Assembly: GCF_018866305.1 (NCBI RefSeq)
Contig: NZ_CP076456.1
Coordinates: 1,178,001-1,242,000 of the forward strand
Length of the DNA: 64,000 nt
DNA from: Arthrobacter sunyaminii
GTDB lineage: Bacteria; Actinomycetota; Actinomycetes; Actinomycetales; Micrococcaceae
Direction of reading: 5' to 3'
A program made the position numbers and the translations under genes. The notes beneath the pieces were generated by a model. That model had not been told where the DNA came from. It did not search any database and saw only the letters and a list, made by a program, of their open reading frames with translations. Positions 8,162 through 17,413 of this stretch are shown here, piece by piece (position 1 is the stretch's first letter; the number at the start of each line of letters is the position of its first letter).

Positions 8162-9631
8162 TCAGAACGCGCCGTGGCGGGAAACAACCGCGCGGAAAGT
8201 TTTGAGCAGAATCGCGAGGTCGCCAGCTATCGACCAGTTCTCCACGTAGTAGAGATCTAGTCGTACGGTGTCGTCCCAGGAGAGCAAGGAACGGCCGCTG
8301 ACCTGCCACAGTCCGGTCAGGCCTGGGCGAACCATGAGCCGACGATGCACGTGGCTTTGATACAGAGCTACCTCAGAAGGCAACGGTGGGCGCGGGCCCA
8401 CTAAACTCATAGTCCCGTTGAGCACGTTAAACAACTGGGGGAGTTCGTCCAAACTATAGCGTCGCAGGAAATGCCCAACCCTAGTGATCCGGGGATCTGC
8501 CTTTAGCTTGAACATGACGCCGTTGCCCTCGCTCCTCGCTCGGAGTGCTTCGAGGCGATCTTCAGCATCGCTGACCATTGAACGGAACTTGTACATCCGG
8601 AACGGACTTCCGCTCGCGCCCACTCGTTCCTGTTTGAAGAGAACGGCGCCGGGAGAATCTGCTTTCACAACGAGCGAAATGGCTATGAGGATGGGCGACA
8701 GGACCAGTACGAGACACGCTGCTCCAAGTAGGTCAAAGCCTCTCTTCATTAGGCGCTGTCCTAGCCCGAGATTAGGAGTGGACACATGGATGAGAGGTAA
8801 GCCCGCCACAGGTTGGGTGTGGATTCGCGGGCCAGCCACGTCTGTCAGCGCCGGGGCCATAATCATCTTGACCTGCATGTCTGTGAGCGCCCAACCGAGT
8901 TCCCGAATGACTTGAGGCGGTAACGGAACGCCGCTGGAAAGCGCAACTACGTCCGGACGGGCCTGGCGAACGGCGGCCACGATGGCTGAAACGCTCGGCT
9001 CGTGCCCCATATTTGGTAAGCCGACGTCGGGAGCTGTTGCCGTGCCTTCGGAAGTCCCGGGAAGATAAGTCGCGACCGGACGGTACCCGGCCATGGGCTG
9101 ACTTCTCAATGCTTTTGCCAGGTGCTCGACATTGCGTAACCCTCCAATGAGAAGGACTGAGGAACTGCTTCTCCCGGCCTGACGCTGTCCACGAAGGTGA
9201 GAACGGACAAGGACACGAGCGACCATAAGCGATAACGCACCAGCTGGTAAGGCAAGAATAATATACCCGCGCGCGATTTCAAGCTGGAAAATGTACGAGA
9301 ATGTAGCTACAAATCCAAACAACCAAAATGAAGCACTTAATACTCGTTTGAACTCGTCTGTCCCATAACCTAAGACACTAGCCTCACGACTACGCCAGAA
9401 TCCGAGGCAGAACCACCAAACTCCCGCGAGAATGAGCGTCACAATAACGTACGAAGGGCCTTCCGTTTGTGTCCGCTCCCATGCTCCCGGGGTGCCAAAT
9501 CGGAGAACTAATGCTCCGGACATTGCCCACAAGATTGCCCCTGCATCCACAAAACCAAGAAGACGCCTGTGCTGCTTACTCCAGTCCGTTGTCAAAGTGC
9601 CTTCTGACCGAGTTCTAGGTGCGAAGAGCAT
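8162..9631 (-). CDS. Undecaprenyl-phosphate sugar-1-phosphate transferase (WbaP/WcaJ type)
   Basis: Initiating enzyme that moves a sugar-1-phosphate from a nucleotide sugar onto undecaprenyl phosphate. The N-terminal part holds several membrane helices and a CoA-binding-like domain. The C-terminal catalytic domain shows KRGFDLLGA, FKQERVGASGSPFRMYKFRS, SLDELPQLFNVL and MSLVGPRPP, the polyprenyl glycosylphosphotransferase signature. The ATG at 9631 gives 489 residues and overlaps the BY-kinase stop by 17 bp; a GTG at 9688 is possible but has no ribosome site. Coupled to the BY-kinase gene. The sugar added first cannot be told. Confidence 0.88.
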   Translation of the reverse strand: MLFAPRTRSEGTLTTDWSKQHRRLLGFVDAGAILWAMSGALVLRFGTPGAWERTQTEGPSYVIVTLILAGVWWFCLGFWRSREASVLGYGTDEFKRVLSASFWLFGFVATFSYIFQLEIARGYIILALPAGALSLMVARVLVRSHLRGQRQAGRSSSSVLLIGGLRNVEHLAKALRSQPMAGYRPVATYLPGTSEGTATAPDVGLPNMGHEPSVSAIVAAVRQARPDVVALSSGVPLPPQVIRELGWALTDMQVKMIMAPALTDVAGPRIHTQPVAGLPLIHVSTPNLGLGQRLMKRGFDLLGAACLVLVLSPILIAISLVVKADSPGAVLFKQERVGASGSPFRMYKFRSMVSDAEDRLEALRARSEGNGVMFKLKADPRITRVGHFLRRYSLDELPQLFNVLNGTMSLVGPRPPLPSEVALYQSHVHRRLMVRPGLTGLWQVSGRSLLSWDDTVRLDLYYVENWSIAGDLAILLKTFRAVVSRHGAF

Positions 9632-11114
9632 TATTGCTGCTTGCTTCAGTCGAGATGTCGTCGAAGGATGCCTCTTGCCTCCGGCCACGACGTCGAGTCT
9701 CTAGGTGGCTACCGCTTAGGGCCTTCGATCCCGCGTGTCCTTGCTGGTTTTTCCTTGACACTGGTTTGGATTCGTAGGAGTAATAGCCGTATGAATACGC
9801 ATCTGGCCCCTTTGTGGGAAGCAAATTCAGAACGATTCCAAGGAGGTGGGCATTTACGAATTCCAGGGCGGATATAGATTTCTCCAAGTCTTGAGTTCGT
9901 ATCTTCTCTGAACCTGCGACCAAGACAACTCCTCCGACTCGCTGGCCCAGAACGGCAGCGTCGGTAACCGGAATCAGCGGAGGAGCGTCGATGATAATCA
10001 CGTCGAATTCCTTTTCCAATTCGAGCAACAGCATCGTCATATCTTCGGAACCCAGCAGCTCGCTTGGATTCGGGGGAATTTCACCCGAGGTCAGGACCAT
10101 AAGCTCGTTTTGGCCCCACGGTTGCATTAGATCAGAGAGAGTGGCAGAGCCAATGAGTGCTGTTGTCAGTCCCGCGCTTCCTTCAAGACCCAGATAGTTC
10201 GCCACCATGGGTCTACGAAGATCGGCGTCCACAAGAGCTACACGATTTCCGGCTTCAGCCATAGCGATAGCCATGTTGCACGCTGTCGTACTCTTGCCTT
10301 CTCCTGGGAGCGAGGACGTAACAAGCATTGTTTTTGACGTGGCGCTAACGACTGCGAACTTCAAATTCGTGCGTATTTGGCGGAATGATTCCGCACGAGA
10401 GCTTTGCGCACCAACCTGAGTAATAAGCGGCTTCTTTTCGGCATCAGCGTCATATGCGACGCCCCCTAAGATGGCGGAGTCGGTGATCCGTGCAACGTCA
10501 CGGTCATTTCGTACTCTCGTGTCCAGCGTAGTGCGGAGGAAGGCCACCGCGAGTCCCGCGCTAAGGCCGGTCAGTAGGCCTAAAGCAAGGACAAGGGACC
10601 GGTTAGGGTTGGAGGCAAATTCGGGAGCGGTTGCGGGGCTGACTACCGAGAGTCGCACTGGCGATTCCCCGGTCTGTGGCGTTTCAAGTTGGTCGACAGC
10701 GTTGATGAGGCTTTCAGCAACTGATTGGGCTATCGCTGCAGCCTGCACCGGGGACTCGTCTTTGGCCGTGACCGTAATTATAACAGTGTTGTTTTTGGTG
10801 CTGGCATTGACCATCCGAGATAACTGGGCAGGAGTCGCGGTAAGGGCGAGTGAATCTATAACCGGTTGCAGGACCAAGGGTGTTCCAACAGTCTCTATAT
10901 AACTCTGGACACGTGCTTGAGTGAAGGTGTTGCCCTGTTGCAGTTCAGATACGTTGTTTGAATTTTGAACTGATACGAATAACTTGGTCCTAGACTCGTA
11001 TGTCGGCTGTGCGAATAATATGTAAATTGCAGCCGTTAATGCGCCGGCAACACAGAGCGAAACTATAGACACCCAATGGAGCCGCAGTACTCGGAGGTAT
11101 CCGATCAGATTCAA
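9615..11114 (-). CDS. Wzz-type chain-length determinant fused to BY-kinase
   Basis: 499-residue tyrosine autokinase controlling polysaccharide chain length and export. The Wzz domain has membrane helices near residues 14-34 and 172-193. The cytoplasmic kinase has Walker A LPGEGKST (269-276), Walker A' VALVDADLRRP and Walker B VIIIDAPP. A tyrosine cluster near the C-terminus (YSYGYYSYES) is the expected autophosphorylation site. It starts at TTG 11114 with GAGGGA 6 nt upstream. The single-chain form, with transporter and kinase fused, is usual in Actinobacteria. The phosphatase at 26048 is the likely counter-enzyme although 15 kb away. Confidence 0.9.
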   Translation of the reverse strand: MNLIGYLRVLRLHWVSIVSLCVAGALTAAIYILFAQPTYESRTKLFVSVQNSNNVSELQQGNTFTQARVQSYIETVGTPLVLQPVIDSLALTATPAQLSRMVNASTKNNTVIITVTAKDESPVQAAAIAQSVAESLINAVDQLETPQTGESPVRLSVVSPATAPEFASNPNRSLVLALGLLTGLSAGLAVAFLRTTLDTRVRNDRDVARITDSAILGGVAYDADAEKKPLITQVGAQSSRAESFRQIRTNLKFAVVSATSKTMLVTSSLPGEGKSTTACNMAIAMAEAGNRVALVDADLRRPMVANYLGLEGSAGLTTALIGSATLSDLMQPWGQNELMVLTSGEIPPNPSELLGSEDMTMLLLELEKEFDVIIIDAPPLIPVTDAAVLGQRVGGVVLVAGSEKIRTQDLEKSISALEFVNAHLLGIVLNLLPTKGPDAYSYGYYSYESKPVSRKNQQGHAGSKALSGSHLETRRRGRRQEASFDDISTEASSNNALRT

Positions 11115-11211
11115 AACATTCCCTCAGTTCTAGGGTGCAGAGGCACCCTCCAATAACACGGTGACAGCAAATAACCGCACCGCTGCTTGCCCGGTAGCAT
11201 GAAGTTCGAGA

Positions 11212-12684
11212 CTAGCTCGCGCTCCGGCGTTTCATACCTTGCCTGACGACCTCAGCGACCATAACCACGTCAAGCCGGCTTGCTGGCACGCAATAGAGCA
11301 GAACAGCAATGTAACAGCCCGGAACGGCCACGGCTGCAATGATTGCGAGGAGCCAATGCGACACTAGGATGACTGAACAAGCCCCCAACACTGCGATCGG
11401 CAAAAACATGAGGAAAAAGCTTCTCAGGCCGTCAGTCATCAGGCTCCTCAGATTAAGTCCCGATACCCGTTGGCACCACCACAGTCCGACAAGCCAGTTG
11501 CAAGCAAAAGCCGCAGAGTGAGCGACCGCTACGCCGATTGGCCCCCAAATGACCCCTAGCATCATGCAGGCCGCTATCAACGGCTGCGAAACAAGGGAGT
11601 AACGCAGCTGATGGCCCGTAAGACCCAAAGCTAGGTATGCCCAGAACTGCACCTGGGCGAGAGCCCGAAAAAGTCCACCCAGCGCCAGAACTTGAAAGAT
11701 TGGGACCAGTGGGAGCCATTGTTCGCCGAAAAAGAGTCCGATCAGTGGATCTGCAATACCGACCAGCAGCCCATAAGTGACCGCGGCAATGACTCCTCCA
11801 ATCCGCTGTCCCTTGCGAAGGAAGCTCGTAAAGCGTTCCGGTTCGTCTTGCAGCCTGGAAAGAACAGGTAAGGCAACACGAGTCATGGGAAACAAGAGTT
11901 GATTCAGTGGGAGTAGGAGAAGTTGGTAGGCGCGCGAATAAAGCCCCAAGGAGGCCGCTCCCCAGACATACCCGATTGCCACCGTATCGACATTCTTGGT
12001 CAGGTAGCTCACCATATGGCTGCCCGCGACCCCTCCTCCATAACGGAAGAACCCCCGCATGGGCTCACGGCGGCTTGGCAGGCCTGGAGTCCACCGCGCG
12101 ATGGCTACAACCAGAACTAACCCTGCAAAGGCAGCCATGAGTTGTTGTGCAACGAGAGCGTAGTAGCTGCCCGTCAGTGATGCATAAACCAAAGCCGCTG
12201 CGAGAGCCATCACTTGGGGAAGCGTATCAGCAGCATTCAGTGCGAAAAACCGCATTTGTCTATTGAGTTCACTCCGGAACTGGGTTGCCATTCCATTTAG
12301 AAGGAAAGTAACGCTTAATAACTGCCCAATAGGCTCAATGCGTGCATCTCCATAGAATGCGGCTATCGCTCCGCTCGATGCGTAAACAATAACCGCAAAT
12401 AGCAGCCCGATGCCCGTGTTCACCCAAAACAGATTGTTCTTTTGTCCCTTAGACAGGTGTTTAGCTTGAATGGCTGCAATTGAAAGCCCAGCATCTCGAA
12501 TAATTTCTCCGATGCCGACTACCGCCGTCGTCATCGCCACCAGGCCAAAGTCACTGGGACTCAGAAGGCGCGCCAAGGCCACCAGGCCGATAACTTGCGA
12601 CCCAACACGAACCGCCTGCCAGACGACTGTTTGTACGGCGCCCCGTGAGGCATGGTTCCCCAGGTTTGCCGTGTCGACCGTCAC
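11212..12684 (-). CDS. Wzx-like lipid-linked oligosaccharide flippase
   Basis: 490-residue polytopic membrane protein of the MOP superfamily (RfbX/Wzx, MATE-like), with around a dozen hydrophobic segments. The N-terminal SRGAVQTVVWQAVRVGSQ and the LARLLSPSDFGLVAMTTAVV stretch are characteristic of this family. It moves undecaprenyl-linked repeat units to the outer face for Wzy polymerisation. GTG start at 12684. It is the first gene of the minus-strand polysaccharide operon, separated from the BY-kinase by about 100 bp. It is divergent from the polymerase across a 400-bp gap. Confidence 0.85.
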   Translation of the reverse strand: MTVDTANLGNHASRGAVQTVVWQAVRVGSQVIGLVALARLLSPSDFGLVAMTTAVVGIGEIIRDAGLSIAAIQAKHLSKGQKNNLFWVNTGIGLLFAVIVYASSGAIAAFYGDARIEPIGQLLSVTFLLNGMATQFRSELNRQMRFFALNAADTLPQVMALAAALVYASLTGSYYALVAQQLMAAFAGLVLVVAIARWTPGLPSRREPMRGFFRYGGGVAGSHMVSYLTKNVDTVAIGYVWGAASLGLYSRAYQLLLLPLNQLLFPMTRVALPVLSRLQDEPERFTSFLRKGQRIGGVIAAVTYGLLVGIADPLIGLFFGEQWLPLVPIFQVLALGGLFRALAQVQFWAYLALGLTGHQLRYSLVSQPLIAACMMLGVIWGPIGVAVAHSAAFACNWLVGLWWCQRVSGLNLRSLMTDGLRSFFLMFLPIAVLGACSVILVSHWLLAIIAAVAVPGCYIAVLLYCVPASRLDVVMVAEVVRQGMKRRSAS

Positions 12685-13091
12685 AGCTGGTACCGGCGGT
12701 TAAGCTCGCCGTCATTTAGTTCATTACGTTCCACGGGTGTCCTGTATTCTTAAATACGAAAAAAAACATGCTATAGATCACCGTGGACTCTAGCATGCAT
12801 CCCATAACTACTCTTCGAGCGGCGCATTGGAGGCCGGCTGTCATCGCTAGCGAGCAACGGACGGGCCAAAGCATGGTGACCAAACGCGCAACGAAATGTA
12901 GACGAAGTATACCGGTTCCGTTTTGCTTAATGCGCGTGGCGTACTCTTCGAGCCCGTTCGAAGAGCGGAAAGCGAGTCCCTCATGTCCGGGAGTGCATGG
13001 CGGATGGATGTTCGGAAAGACTGGTACATCAGCCTCAGCTAGGCTTGGGGTCCTTAGTCGGATTGCTACGTAGTCAGGAAACAGGTGCAGT
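12685..13091. promoter_or_regulatory. Divergent control region of the polysaccharide locus
   Basis: About 400 bp between the divergent wzx-like and wzy-like genes, with AT-rich patches (near 12755-12780). An 8-bp inverted repeat CTCTTCGA/TCGAAGAG with a 6-nt spacer sits at 12944-12965 and could be an operator. No strong -35/-10 pair was identified. No protein-coding frame here looks real. Confidence 0.4.
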
Positions 13092-14402
13092 ATGGCAGTA
13101 ATAGGGCTTTTTGGCGCCTGGGTCGTTCTTTTGGTGGCCATGCTCATACCGGTACATATATTGCCATCAATGATTTTAGCTGTATACGCTCTCCTACCTC
13201 TAGGAGCTATTTCAGCTGGTCCTCTCGCTTCCTTCCCTGCGCTTGGACTATTGTTCCTGATATGGCTGGTGCGTCGGAGGTTTACTGCTCCCATAGATCA
13301 GGTGGGCCTTTACTCAAACGCCACGCGATCCGCTGTCCTGACTGTCGCGACGGTGCTGTTTCTTGGGTGGTGTGGAGTTTCGGTATTTCTATCTGACTAC
13401 CGTTTGAACTCACTTTCGTGGGTTTTCAGTGCAATCGTTGGTATTGGTCCAGGCCTCATGGCGAACCAGCCCGTACGTGAGGCAGAAATACTCAAGAAGA
13501 CATGGATCTATCTTGGGGTGGTCTTTGGCGCGTATGCATCAATTGAAGGCGCGTTACAGAGCAACTTTATTTATGGCCCGTTAAATGCCCTGTTCGGTCA
13601 GGAATCCACTCAGCATTGGTCTGTGTACCGGGCCGAAGGGTCATTCGGTCACCCTCTAGCACTTTCCACCTTTCTGGCGATTGCACTCTCTTTGGCAGTT
13701 ACTCTGGGCGCGCAGCGATGGACGCCAACTTTAGCGGTCTCTGCCGGCCTCATTCTGGCTGGATTAGTGGCCACTGCGTCACGTGGCGGGCTTCTTGCGG
13801 GTGGAATCGGAGTACTTATTGGTGTCTTGATGATGCTCACCGCCGTGGATCGGACGAAGCGAAGCAGGATAGTGTTGACGCTCGGCGCAGCGGGTGCAGC
13901 AGCAGCGCTGGTGCTTCAATCGGCCCTCATTCAGGCCCGTGGGGAGTCTGTAGAAGCGACCAGGTCGAGTGCTGCGCGTGTGCAGGTTACCGAACAGGCA
14001 ATGCAAACACTAAGACAAAGTAATTGGCTGGGAACAGGTGGAGGAACTTCTTCACGAGTCATCATGGACGCTGGCAGTCCGGTGCCGTTGGAGAACTCTG
14101 CCCTTCAGGTATTGGTTAGTCTGGGCATACCTGGGGCTATCCTTATGGCAGCACTTTTGTGGATGCTGCTCATAAAAGGAACGGCTAGCAGAGATGCAGC
14201 CGCTGTCGGTGCATTAGTGGCTCTCTGCATCGCTTATCTCGGCTACAATGCGTTTGATGACAAACCGTCGATGCATATAGTCATCGGGTTGGTATTCCTC
14301 ATGCTCAATGGGTCTTCCCAGCAGATGTATCGCGCGCGGACTATAGGTGCAGGTCCCTTAGCTGGCCCACTAACAGTCGGTTCTAAAAAGAAAAGAGCGT
14401 AA
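13092..14402 (+). CDS. Wzy-like O-antigen polymerase/ligase family protein
   Basis: 436-residue polytopic membrane protein with about ten to twelve hydrophobic segments. A large extracytoplasmic loop around residues 150-190 is followed by the Wzy_C-type region TASRGGLLAGGIG. Such proteins polymerise lipid-linked repeats at the outer face of the membrane. ATG start at 13092 follows CAGGTG. Sequence divergence is expected in this family, so the call rests on topology, the SRGG motif and position among flippase and glycosyltransferase genes. First gene of the plus-strand half of the locus. Confidence 0.75.
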   Translation: MAVIGLFGAWVVLLVAMLIPVHILPSMILAVYALLPLGAISAGPLASFPALGLLFLIWLVRRRFTAPIDQVGLYSNATRSAVLTVATVLFLGWCGVSVFLSDYRLNSLSWVFSAIVGIGPGLMANQPVREAEILKKTWIYLGVVFGAYASIEGALQSNFIYGPLNALFGQESTQHWSVYRAEGSFGHPLALSTFLAIALSLAVTLGAQRWTPTLAVSAGLILAGLVATASRGGLLAGGIGVLIGVLMMLTAVDRTKRSRIVLTLGAAGAAAALVLQSALIQARGESVEATRSSAARVQVTEQAMQTLRQSNWLGTGGGTSSRVIMDAGSPVPLENSALQVLVSLGIPGAILMAALLWMLLIKGTASRDAAAVGALVALCIAYLGYNAFDDKPSMHIVIGLVFLMLNGSSQQMYRARTIGAGPLAGPLTVGSKKKRA

Positions 14403-14443
14403 GGATCATAAAAAGTAGGAATGATAAGCAGCTCGTCCTTCAT

Positions 14444-15457
14444 GTGGGCCCAGTCGGAGACGTTCCCGGAGGGATGGCGCAAGTCGTAAACGGTTATGTC
14501 TCCTATGATTTTGAGAATGTCAGGGTAAAGGCCCTCTGTTCAACAAAAGGCAGAAGGGACCCCTTGTCAGCGGCGCGTTGGGTTTGGACCCTTTTACGAC
14601 TTCTGGGCTACCGATGCTGCGTCCGTGATCTCATAGTTGTGGTACATCTTTCGGCTGGTGGATCTTTCATCCGTGAAGGATCGCTGCTGTTGTGGGCACG
14701 CGTGCTAAAAGGACGCACCGGAATACACTTGCACGGTAGTAGATTTGCAGTATTTTCGCGTCGATACCCGAAACTGACGAGCTTCATATGCAGAGCATCA
14801 GATTCTGTCTTTGTGCTTACAGATGAGATGCGCCAGATTGTGTCCAGTTTTCTTGATTCTGCTGAGAAAACAGAGATCGTGATGGTACGAAATATGGTTG
14901 AAGTCCCACCACTTACTCAGCGCCGGAACGATACGGTTGTTTTTGCGGGCGAGGTCGGTGAGAGGAAGGGGGCTGACACGCTCCTTTCTGCATGGAATAA
15001 CATAGCAGGCCAGCGCCGCTCCGGTTGGAAGTTAATTATTGCTGGTCCAATAGTCATGGATTTGTCCGCATACCCGATTGATGAGTCAGTCGAATTTCTG
15101 GGTACCGTCCCGCATAAAGATGTAGTTGAATTGCAGAGAACTGCAAGAATAGCCGTCCTTCCCTCGAGGCATGAAGCTCTTCCGATGTTCCTGCTGGAAT
15201 CGATGGCGGCGGGATGTGCAGTGATTAGCACTGATGTTGGGCAAATAAAGGAGCTATTGAGTGACGAAGCAGGGGTGCTGGTTCGCCCCGCGGACAGTGA
15301 TGGCCTGCTTCAAGCGCTGACGGGGTTGATGGAGAATGCAGAAGCCCGAGAGACGACAGCTAACCGGGCAAGGCAAAAGGTTGAAACAGAATATTCGCTA
15401 CGATCGCAATCGGTCGGCCTTGAAACGGCTTGGTTGTCCATTGGGAAGGTTAAATAA
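14444..15457 (+). CDS. Family 4 glycosyltransferase with unclear start
   Basis: GT-B enzyme. The C-terminal domain has the EX7E pair in HEALPMFLLESMAAGCAV and a GTVPHKDV acceptor-side segment. The first usable start is GTG 14444, giving 337 residues starting GPVGDVPGGMAQV. However, the frame is open upstream to 14387 and encodes KQLVLHV directly before that motif, which is the first beta-strand expected in this family. No ATG, GTG or TTG exists there. Start may be a rare codon (ATC/ATA at 14405-14410 after AAGG), or a one-base change separates the true ATG at 14421. The stop overlaps the next ATG by one base. Confidence 0.75.
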   Translation: MGPVGDVPGGMAQVVNGYVSYDFENVRVKALCSTKGRRDPLSAARWVWTLLRLLGYRCCVRDLIVVVHLSAGGSFIREGSLLLWARVLKGRTGIHLHGSRFAVFSRRYPKLTSFICRASDSVFVLTDEMRQIVSSFLDSAEKTEIVMVRNMVEVPPLTQRRNDTVVFAGEVGERKGADTLLSAWNNIAGQRRSGWKLIIAGPIVMDLSAYPIDESVEFLGTVPHKDVVELQRTARIAVLPSRHEALPMFLLESMAAGCAVISTDVGQIKELLSDEAGVLVRPADSDGLLQALTGLMENAEARETTANRARQKVETEYSLRSQSVGLETAWLSIGKVK

Positions 15458-16428
15458 TGCAGAGTCCACTCCTTGAGGAGAGCGCAGGAAAGCGTGCAGT
15501 CCTGGCAGCATCGACCGGTGGTCACCTGGCTCAGCTGCATCGAATTGCACCAAACTTGGGACTCAGTCAGCCTCCGCTATGGATCACGTTCGACAATGCG
15601 CAGTCTCGAGCTCTCCTTGCTGATGAAAATGTCTTGTTCGTGCCTTACATCGCTCCGCGAGATTACCGAAACTTGACTCGTGCACTCCGTCCGATCGGCA
15701 GGGCTCTAAAAAGATCCGACTATGATGTCGCTATCAGTACTGGCGCCGCCTTGGCTGCTGCCGTCCTTCCTCTAGCTAAAGTTGGTGGCAAGGAAGCAAT
15801 TTACATAGAAAGCGTTTCGCGCTTCAATGGACCGTCACTTACTGGAAAGATAATGTCGTTGTGCCCAGGCATCGTAACGGTCACTCAACACGAATCATGG
15901 GCGTCGTCAAAGTGGCCGTATCGGTTCTCAGTACTTGACGAGTATGCGGCGTCCGCTGTTCCATCTCCTTCCATAAAGGAACTGAAGGTCTTCGTGACCT
16001 TAGGTACCATTCGTCCGTATAGATTTGATGCCTTGGTTGATGCTCTTTTAGCAGTTCTGCCTCCTTCAGCGTCAGTGGTGTGGCAGCTGGGCGAGACTGA
16101 TCGGCATGGCCTTCCCGGAGAGTCTTTTCGAAGTTTGACGAGTGAACAGTTTGACAGCAACGTCCAATGGGCCGATGTCGTCGTGACGCATGCCGGCGTG
16201 GGCAGTGCCATGAGGATTCTGGAACTAGGAAAGGCCCCGTACATGGTGCCCCGGCGTATGAGTCGAGGCGAGCATGTCGATGATCATCAACTTCAGATCA
16301 TGAACTATCTCCAGGGTCGTCACTTGGCAATTTGTAGCGAAGCAGAGGAGATTTCGGTTGAAGGAATGATCAAGGCAGCAAGCTTAGCGGTCAGCACTTC
16401 TAGCTCCATTGGGACCGGGGAACGGTAG
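15457..16428 (+). CDS. Alg13/Alg14-like fused glycosyltransferase
   Basis: 323 residues combining both halves of the UDP-sugar transferase that is split in many organisms. Residues about 8-150 are Alg14-like, with the glycine-rich STGGHLAQL loop and a membrane-associating region. Residues about 175-310 are Alg13-like, with VFVTLGTIRPYRFD and the donor-binding VTHAGVGSAM. In bacterial polysaccharide loci such pairs (EpsE/EpsF, PssD/PssE type) add the second sugar to the lipid carrier. ATG overlaps the previous stop by one base. The donor is inferred to be a UDP-sugar, possibly UDP-glucuronate from Ugd, but this is not provable here. Confidence 0.82.
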   Translation: MQSPLLEESAGKRAVLAASTGGHLAQLHRIAPNLGLSQPPLWITFDNAQSRALLADENVLFVPYIAPRDYRNLTRALRPIGRALKRSDYDVAISTGAALAAAVLPLAKVGGKEAIYIESVSRFNGPSLTGKIMSLCPGIVTVTQHESWASSKWPYRFSVLDEYAASAVPSPSIKELKVFVTLGTIRPYRFDALVDALLAVLPPSASVVWQLGETDRHGLPGESFRSLTSEQFDSNVQWADVVVTHAGVGSAMRILELGKAPYMVPRRMSRGEHVDDHQLQIMNYLQGRHLAICSEAEEISVEGMIKAASLAVSTSSSIGTGER

Positions 16429-16435
16429 GATCGCA

Positions 16436-17413
16436 ATGGGGGTACTCCTTAGCATAGTTCTTACGCTTCATAATTCTGTAGATGATGTAACTTTAATCAG
16501 GCGCAACATTGCGGCAATGAAGTCGAGCCGAATGGAACTCGTCATAATAGACGATGGTTCATCTGATGGTACTCAGAATCACCTTGACGGCTTGGCTGCA
16601 CTATGGGATCGGACGAAGATTCTAAGAAACACTGCTTCCGTCGGTGTTGCTCGAGCGCGGAATTACGCACTTAGTCATGTCTCCGGTGAGTATGTATGGT
16701 TCGTGGACAGCGATGACGAATGGAATGCGGAAACGGCCCTGAAGGCGTTGGCTAAGGGGCAAGGAGCGGACGTTGTTGTAGCACGAGCACAAATTGTTGA
16801 AGGAAAACAAACACGATGTTTGAATCCTCCCCCAGGTAGGCGCTTATATGGGGGGAGCGATATGTTTGAGTTCCTAGCGCATGGAGCGATCCATGGCTAT
16901 TTGTGGGATAAGTTGTTTCGCAGGAGTATATTGGGAAAGGATCCATTCGCTCCGCTTACGTCGCAGTCAGATTTTACTGGCGTCATTAGAGTCGCTGATA
17001 AATGCCCCACGCTAGCTGGGGTCGATTTTTTGATATATGTTCATCGGCTTAGACGTGGTTCCATAACGCAGTCAAAAAATCCTAACTTAGATAATCTTGT
17101 TTTGTGTTTTGAGTTATTTCAGTCAATGCACGAACGCCACAATGTGTCTAAAAATCTCGTTCGCTACTTTTCTGTGTGGTTTGTAGCTATTCCTGCTGCT
17201 TTCACTCCCTCTCGCAATGGAGCCCCACGTGAAACAGTTGTAAAGGGAATAAGGTTGGCGAAAGCGCTCCTCCGGATCACAGCCCTAACTTCAACCTGGC
17301 GGTATTCCAAGGCGACATTTGTTCGCGCGAGTATTGTCCGGCTGGCGGGTCCACTCGTTCCCAGTTTTTATCTGACGGCAAGACGAATTAAAGGTGTGAA
17401 CATTGATAAATAA
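16436..17413 (+). CDS. Family 2 glycosyltransferase
   Basis: 325-residue GT-A enzyme with VLTLHNSVDD at the N-terminus, IIDDGSSDGT and the metal-binding motif in WFVDSDDEW. The ATG at 16436 follows the previous stop by 7 bp and has TAGGA upstream. The C-terminal half contains KLFRRS, as in wall polysaccharide transferases of the EpsJ/TagA-like type. AT-rich codon use is pronounced toward the 3' end. It overlaps the next gene by 11 bp, so the four transferase genes form one operon. Confidence 0.82.
   Translation: MGVLLSIVLTLHNSVDDVTLIRRNIAAMKSSRMELVIIDDGSSDGTQNHLDGLAALWDRTKILRNTASVGVARARNYALSHVSGEYVWFVDSDDEWNAETALKALAKGQGADVVVARAQIVEGKQTRCLNPPPGRRLYGGSDMFEFLAHGAIHGYLWDKLFRRSILGKDPFAPLTSQSDFTGVIRVADKCPTLAGVDFLIYVHRLRRGSITQSKNPNLDNLVLCFELFQSMHERHNVSKNLVRYFSVWFVAIPAAFTPSRNGAPRETVVKGIRLAKALLRITALTSTWRYSKATFVRASIVRLAGPLVPSFYLTARRIKGVNIDK

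Noticed and set aside
12716..13294. 192-residue minus-strand frame across the divergent control region
   Set aside because: Overlaps the start of the polymerase gene, no ribosome site and no recognisable content.
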